In this document: piece by piece, positions 60,053-64,000 of the stretch
Numbering within the stretch: position 1 is the stretch's first letter
Layout: every line of letters begins with the position of its first letter
Origin: RHKX01 sp963820055
GTDB lineage: Bacteria; Actinomycetota; Thermoleophilia; Solirubrobacterales; 70-9
Length of the DNA stretch: 64,000 nucleotides
Direction of reading: 5' to 3'
Assembly: GCA_963820055.1 (NCBI GenBank)
Contig: CAWFYJ010000003.1
Location: forward strand, 124,001-188,000
Translations under genes and position numbers: made by a program
The notes under the pieces: generated by a model
The model's database searches: none
Told to the model about the DNA's origin: nothing
What the model saw: only the letters and a program-made list of their open reading frames with translations

Positions 60053-60096
60053 GGAACGCGGCAGGCGGGGACGGGTGCACGCCCGTCCCACGGTCC

Positions 60097-61755
60097 TCAC
60101 TCGGTCGGAGCGATACCGAGGTAGGGAAGCGCGAACGAGGCGATCTGCCCGAACGCCGGCGCTGCGACCGAGCCGCCGTAGTAGTCGCCGCCCTTCGGGT
60201 CGTCGACGATCACCGAGACGAGCAGCTTCGGGTCGGCGGCGGGCGCGAAGCCCACGAAGGAAGCGATGAACTGGCTGTCTGAGTAGGTGCCGTCGACGAC
60301 CTTCTGCGCGGTGCCGGTCTTGCCGGCGAGCACGTAGCCGGGAACGCTGACCTCGGACGCGGTACCGCCCTCGCCGAGGACGCCCTCGAGCATCGTCCGC
60401 AGCTGCGAGGAGGTCTTCTCGCTGATCACCCGAGACCCGTCCGAATGGTCGACGGGCTGGCCGTCCACGGACTCGATCAGGCGCGGCGTGCGTAGGATGC
60501 CGCCGTTCGCGATCGCCGCGTATCCCTCCATCATCTGCATCGGCGTGACCGAGAGGCCCTGACCGATCGGCAGGTTGCCGATCGACGAGCCCGAGTACTC
60601 CTTCGGCGAGGGGACGATGCCCATCTCCTCGCCCGGGTAGTCGATCCCGGTCGGCTGTCCGAATCCGAACTTCGAGACCCAGCTCCCGAACTCCTGGGCG
60701 CCGAGCTTGAGCCCGATCATGACCGTGCCGACGTTCGACGACTGCGCGAGGATGTCCGCGGTGCTCAGCGTCCGGTAGCCGACGTCGTGGGACTCGCCGA
60801 TCGTCCGGTCGGCGACCTTGATCTCGGGCGGGACGTCGAAGGTGGTGTCCGGCTTGACGATCCCGTCCTCGAGCGCGCCCGCCACCGTGAAGGCCTTGAA
60901 GGTCGACCCCGGCTCGTAGGTGAAGCCGGTCGCCATGTTCGTGAGCTGGTCGGGGTTGGCGTCGGAGAGATCGTTGGGGTCGACGGGTGGCCAGCTGGCC
61001 ATTGCGAGGACGTCGCCGTCGGTCGGGTCCATGACGATCGCCGTCGCGTCCTCCGGCATGTACTTGTCCCCGATGTCGTTGAGGACCTTCTCGGTATACG
61101 ACTGGATCCGGCCGTCGATCGTCAGCTGGACGTCGTGCCCCGCTGCGGCGCCGGTGACGACGTCGCGGTTGATCTCCTGGCCGAGGGCGTCCTTGGTGAT
61201 CGCGACCTGGCCGTCGGTGCCGCGGAGGACGCTGTCCTCGGACTGCTCGATCCCGAACAGGCCCTGGCCCTCGTCACCGATCGCGCCGATCAGCCGACCC
61301 GCCTCCTTCTCCTGCGGGTAGACGCGTCGCGAGTCGGGAAGGACGCCGATTCCGGCGAGGTCGAGCTTCTCGACGCGGTCGGCGGTGACGAGATCGACCT
61401 TCTGGGCGACGTACTCGAAGCCGCTCTCGGCCGTCAGTGACTTGAGGACGTCCTCCTCGGGCATGTCGAGGACGTCGGCGAGCTTCTTGGCGGCCTTCGG
61501 GGGGTCCTCGATCTGGTACGGCGTCGCGAAGATCGTGGCCGCCTCCTCGGAGACGGCGAGCGCGTTCCCACGACGATCGAGGATCGCGCCGCGGATGCCG
61601 GGCACGTCGACGGTCGCGACCTGCTGGCTGCGGGCGTCGGCGCTGTATTCCCCACCCTTGACGGTCTGCAGCCAGGCGGCCCGGACCATCACGACGCAGA
61701 AGGCCAACGCGAAGGCCGCGAAGAGGAGGCCGACGCGTTTCTCGATCAGTCGCAA
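60097..61755 (-). CDS. ftsI: septal peptidoglycan transpeptidase FtsI (PBP3)
   Basis: A 552-residue class B penicillin-binding protein. One N-terminal membrane span (LLFAAFALAFCVVMVRAAWL, about 10-29), a dimerisation domain with IRGAILDRRGNALAVS, then the transpeptidase: catalytic STFK in YEPGSTFKAFT near 283, SSN in AQSSNVG, and KTGT in LAGKTGTAQK near 477. TTG 61755 is chosen: AGGAG lies 7 nt upstream, just after the ftsL stop. It crosslinks septal peptidoglycan with FtsW. Confidence 0.95.
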   Translation of the reverse strand: MRLIEKRVGLLFAAFALAFCVVMVRAAWLQTVKGGEYSADARSQQVATVDVPGIRGAILDRRGNALAVSEEAATIFATPYQIEDPPKAAKKLADVLDMPEEDVLKSLTAESGFEYVAQKVDLVTADRVEKLDLAGIGVLPDSRRVYPQEKEAGRLIGAIGDEGQGLFGIEQSEDSVLRGTDGQVAITKDALGQEINRDVVTGAAAGHDVQLTIDGRIQSYTEKVLNDIGDKYMPEDATAIVMDPTDGDVLAMASWPPVDPNDLSDANPDQLTNMATGFTYEPGSTFKAFTVAGALEDGIVKPDTTFDVPPEIKVADRTIGESHDVGYRTLSTADILAQSSNVGTVMIGLKLGAQEFGSWVSKFGFGQPTGIDYPGEEMGIVPSPKEYSGSSIGNLPIGQGLSVTPMQMMEGYAAIANGGILRTPRLIESVDGQPVDHSDGSRVISEKTSSQLRTMLEGVLGEGGTASEVSVPGYVLAGKTGTAQKVVDGTYSDSQFIASFVGFAPAADPKLLVSVIVDDPKGGDYYGGSVAAPAFGQIASFALPYLGIAPTE

Positions 61756-61765
61756 GCAGGGGCTC

Positions 61766-62470
61766 CTAAGGAGTGGTCGTCGGTACCACGGTCGGATCGA
61801 CCGGCGCCGGGACCGTAGTCGCCGCGACGGCGGGATCCGCAACCACCGCAGCCGGATCGACGACCGCCGGATCGGTGGTCGCCGCGGTCGCGGTCGCCGC
61901 CAGGTCGGCCTCGGTCGGCGCGATGACCGGCGGTGAGTTCGCGATCAGGCCGTCGGCGAGCCGCTGCGCGGCCTGTTCGGCATCGGACCCCTTGGCGCCC
62001 AGGTAGTGGACGGCGTCGGGGGCGGGGACGCTGAGCCCGAGGGCCGTCGCGGCCTTCGTCACCCGCTCGTTTGAGAGCCGGTTGGCGATCCGGGCGCGAT
62101 AGACGCTGTTCTCCTTCTGGAGCTCGTCGATCTTCGCGGACGTCTCGCTGCTCGCTGCGCTGAGGCTCAACCCGACGACGTTGAGGGCGACGATGCCTCC
62201 GAGCAGCAGGCCGAGGATGACGATCCACGCCCGTCCGCGGGACATCCCGATGACGAACCCCGAGTCGGCGATGCCGCCGACCGCGTTGACGGGGAGCATC
62301 GCGACGTTGCCGCCGGAAGAGGCGCGGGTCGCGCGGGTTGCGCGCGGCTGCGGGCGCCGCGGACGGCTTTTCGGCTTCGGCTTCGGAGCCGCCTTCGGGC
62401 GCGGCTTCGGCCGGGCCGGCGGCCGTGTGCGGGGTGGCCGTGGGCGGGGTGAAACTGCCGGAGCGCCCAT
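61766..62470 (-). CDS. ftsL: FtsL/septum-formation-initiator-like protein
   Basis: A 234-residue bitopic protein at the ftsL position between rsmH and ftsI. Residues 1-~50 are Pro/Arg/Lys-rich (basic cytoplasmic tail), a span at ~80-102 (AWIVILGLLLGGIVALNVVG), a coiled-coil SAKIDELQKENSVYRARIAN (~112-131), and a long Ala/Thr/Val/Pro tail from ~175. The FtsL core is short, as usual; the tail is unusual. Likely bridges FtsQ/FtsB and FtsWI. Symbol is by position. Confidence 0.8.
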   Translation of the reverse strand: MGAPAVSPRPRPPRTRPPARPKPRPKAAPKPKPKSRPRRPQPRATRATRASSGGNVAMLPVNAVGGIADSGFVIGMSRGRAWIVILGLLLGGIVALNVVGLSLSAASSETSAKIDELQKENSVYRARIANRLSNERVTKAATALGLSVPAPDAVHYLGAKGSDAEQAAQRLADGLIANSPPVIAPTEADLAATATAATTDPAVVDPAAVVADPAVAATTVPAPVDPTVVPTTTP

Positions 62471-62473
62471 CGC

Positions 62474-63412
62474 TCAGTCCTCCGTCCGGTCGATCTTCAT
62501 GGCCACCCGCAGGTGGGCGGAGGCGGACCGCGGGTTGTCGGCGATCTCGCCGGCGCTCGGGGCCACCCCGCCGCGGGTGATCAGCTCGGCCTCGGGCTCG
62601 AGGCCGCAGCGGCAGACGGGAAACTCGGGGGGGCAGACGCATCCGCGGGCCCGATCGACGAGGAACCGCTTGACCCTGCGGTCCTCGAGCGAGTGGAAGG
62701 AGATGGCAGCGAGGCGGCCGCCGGGTGCAAGCATGTCCCATGCCTGCGGGAGGGCTGCGTCGATCGCCTCGAGCTCCGAGTTGACGGCAATCCGGATCGC
62801 CTGGAAGGTGCGCTTGGCCGGGTTCCCGCGGCCGAAGCGGGCGGACGGCGGCAGTCCGGCGCGGACCGCCTCGACGAGCTCGGATGTCGTCTCGAGCGGG
62901 CGGCGCTCGACGATCCGCTTCGCGATCGATCGGGCGTGCCGCTCATCTGCGTAGTTGCGGAGGGCCTCGGCGATCCGGCTCTCCGGCCACTCGTTGACGA
63001 TCGTCCGCGCCGATACCTCGGCGTCGGGGTCCATCCGCATGTCAAGCGGGGCGTCGAACGAGTAGGAGAAGCCGCGCTCCCAGGCGTCGATCTGCATCGA
63101 GGAGACGCCGAAGTCGAAGAGAATGACGTCGGGCCGGATGCCCTCGGCGGCGAGGTCGGCGAGCGCGGCGGCGAACTCGTTGCGGACGAAGCGCATCTCG
63201 CAGGGCGCCTCGTGGGCGATCTGGGCGAATCGTTCGGCGGCGGCCGGATCGCGATCGATCGCGATCAGGAGGCCGTCGGGCCCGATCCGGTCGGCGAGCA
63301 GCCGCGAATGACCGCCGCCCCCGAAGGTGCAGTCGACGACCGTGTCCCCGGGGCGGGGATCGGTATCGCGGATGACCTCCGCGGCAAGGACTGGAACGTG
63401 CTCGGTCGGCAT
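62474..63412 (-). CDS. rsmH: 16S rRNA (cytosine1402-N4)-methyltransferase
   Basis: A 312-residue methyltransferase (MraW). MPTEHVPVLAAEVI begins the family; VVDCTFGGGGHSRLLAD (about 26-42) is the SAM site, DFGVSSMQID, GFSYSFDAPLDMRMD and FHSLEDRRVKRFL follow. Two Cys-rich pairs (CVCPPEFPVCRCG) occur in the C-terminal part. ATG 63412 matches homologues; an ATG at 63430 is also in frame. Second gene of the dcw cluster. Confidence 0.94.
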   Translation of the reverse strand: MPTEHVPVLAAEVIRDTDPRPGDTVVDCTFGGGGHSRLLADRIGPDGLLIAIDRDPAAAERFAQIAHEAPCEMRFVRNEFAAALADLAAEGIRPDVILFDFGVSSMQIDAWERGFSYSFDAPLDMRMDPDAEVSARTIVNEWPESRIAEALRNYADERHARSIAKRIVERRPLETTSELVEAVRAGLPPSARFGRGNPAKRTFQAIRIAVNSELEAIDAALPQAWDMLAPGGRLAAISFHSLEDRRVKRFLVDRARGCVCPPEFPVCRCGLEPEAELITRGGVAPSAGEIADNPRSASAHLRVAMKIDRTED

Positions 63413-63434
63413 GTAGGTGAGGGTCACCATCCCA

Positions 63435-63893
63435 CTACGCGCTCCCCGGAGCCTGAATGGACTGGGCCGCGGCGAGGGTCTCGGTCAGCTCTGGGGTTCG
63501 CTGCTCGTTCTCCTCGTCCTCGGCGAGCCACTGATCGGGCGACCAGATCTCGAGCCGCGTCCCCATGCCGGAGACGATGCAACGGCCCTCGAGACCGGCG
63601 TGCTCGATCAACTGGCGGCTGAGCCGGACCCGGCCGGCGGAATCGAGGTCCGACGACTCCGAGTGCGCGAAGAAGCGGCGCTGGATCCGCCGGGCATCGC
63701 GGCTCATCGGGTTCAGGGCTGAAAGCGTGTCCCGCTCCATCTGCTCGGCGGCGCTCGCCGGCCAGATCTCGACGCACGGCTCGATGCCCTGCATCAGGAC
63801 GATCCCCTCGGCGAGGGAGGCCCTGTATTGGGCCGGGACCGTGATCCGGTCCTTGGAGTCGAGCGAGTGCTCGTTGAGGCCTCGGAAGGTCAT
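63435..63893 (-). CDS. mraZ: MraZ transcriptional regulator
   Basis: A 152-residue protein with two SpoVT/AbrB-like domains: FRGLNEHSLDSKDRITVPAQ (residues 3-22) and SSDLDSAGRVRLSRQLIEHA (about 79-98). MraZ binds the promoter of the dcw cluster and represses it, being the first gene of the cluster as here. Start ATG 63893 has no clear ribosome-binding site. The conserved box repeats (TGGGN-type) are only weakly seen upstream. Confidence 0.95.
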   Translation of the reverse strand: MTFRGLNEHSLDSKDRITVPAQYRASLAEGIVLMQGIEPCVEIWPASAAEQMERDTLSALNPMSRDARRIQRRFFAHSESSDLDSAGRVRLSRQLIEHAGLEGRCIVSGMGTRLEIWSPDQWLAEDEENEQRTPELTETLAAAQSIQAPGSA

Positions 63894-63955
63894 GCATCAA
63901 GGGAGGTGGGGTTCGGGGTCGAATTCCATGGGATGTGATCGTTCGGAAGAAGTCG

Positions 63956-63996
63956 GGCCGGAGAGGTGAGGTGGGAGGAACCTCGCCTCCCCGGCC
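63956..63996. terminator. hairpin upstream of mraZ
   Basis: GGCCGG, GAGG, GAGG pair with CCTC, CCTC, CCGGCC around a 9-nt loop (14 paired positions, two interior mismatches, one of them a G-U pair in plus-strand RNA). Probably ends an upstream transcript, or is part of the mraZ control region. The next gene is outside the window. Confidence 0.5.
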
Positions 63997-64000
63997 TTCA

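Noticed and set aside
63894..63955. MraZ operator boxes
   Set aside because: TGGG occurs more than once, but not as regularly spaced repeats, so I could not support an operator.

Overview
High-GC actinobacterial chromosome segment with dense, mostly minus-strand operons of core genes. Several features point to the deep-branching class Thermoleophilia (Solirubrobacterales-like), but that is inference from gene style, not a search: a SepIVA-type protein beside YceD, a MurE with the meso-DAP motif, a 4-cysteine L28, ScpAB, Ku with a Lys/Ala tail and a separate LigD polymerase protein. Many genes carry a TANNNT box 6-8 nt before the start codon, which indicates widespread leaderless transcription.

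Layout. 1-5.1 kb: yceD (partial), a small plus-strand methyltransferase, a repeat-rich gap, sepIVA, coaD, rsmD, recG. 5.1-8.4 kb: DUF427 protein, GST-like protein, FakA-like DAK2 protein, rpmB. 8.5-12 kb: complete riboflavin operon ribD-ribE-ribBA-ribH, then a divergent K+/H+-type antiporter. 14-20 kb: rpe, a zinc-ribbon protein, rsmB, fmt, def, priA. 20-29 kb: PH-domain membrane protein, metK, DUF3352 protein, der, cmk, a membrane protein, aroA, tyrA, aroF. aroF is preceded by a Trp/Tyr/Phe-rich leader peptide in a foldable leader. 30-34 kb: hisC, aroH, rluB, ACT protein, scpB, scpA. 34-39.4 kb: AlkD-like protein, trpS, two DJ-1/PfpI proteins, ku and a LigD polymerase-domain protein. 39.4-44 kb: glycine cleavage genes gcvT, gcvH, gcvPA and a frameshifted gcvPB. 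44-47.6 kb: ECF sigma/anti-sigma pair facing a secreted two-repeat protein, and an esterase. 47.7-63.9 kb: division and cell-wall (dcw) cluster mraZ-rsmH-ftsL-ftsI-murE-murF-mraY-murD-ftsW-murG-murC-murB-ftsQ-ftsZ, with no ftsA or ddl.

The most notable non-coding signal is a ~105-nt structured element present three times (8140-8244, 47630-47732, 56051-56157). The core sequence is conserved, but the helices change in a compensating way between copies. In every copy one outer arm contains or touches the stop codon of a minus-strand gene (rpmB, ftsZ, mraY). I do not recognise it as a known family.

Other items of interest: a 4-codon leaderless upstream ORF overlapping the recG start, a LigD polymerase frame without a usable start codon directly at the end of ku (possible frameshifted fusion), mirror-image ECF promoters between the sigma factor and its neighbour, and operator-like palindromes beside the antiporter/ribD and gcvPA starts.
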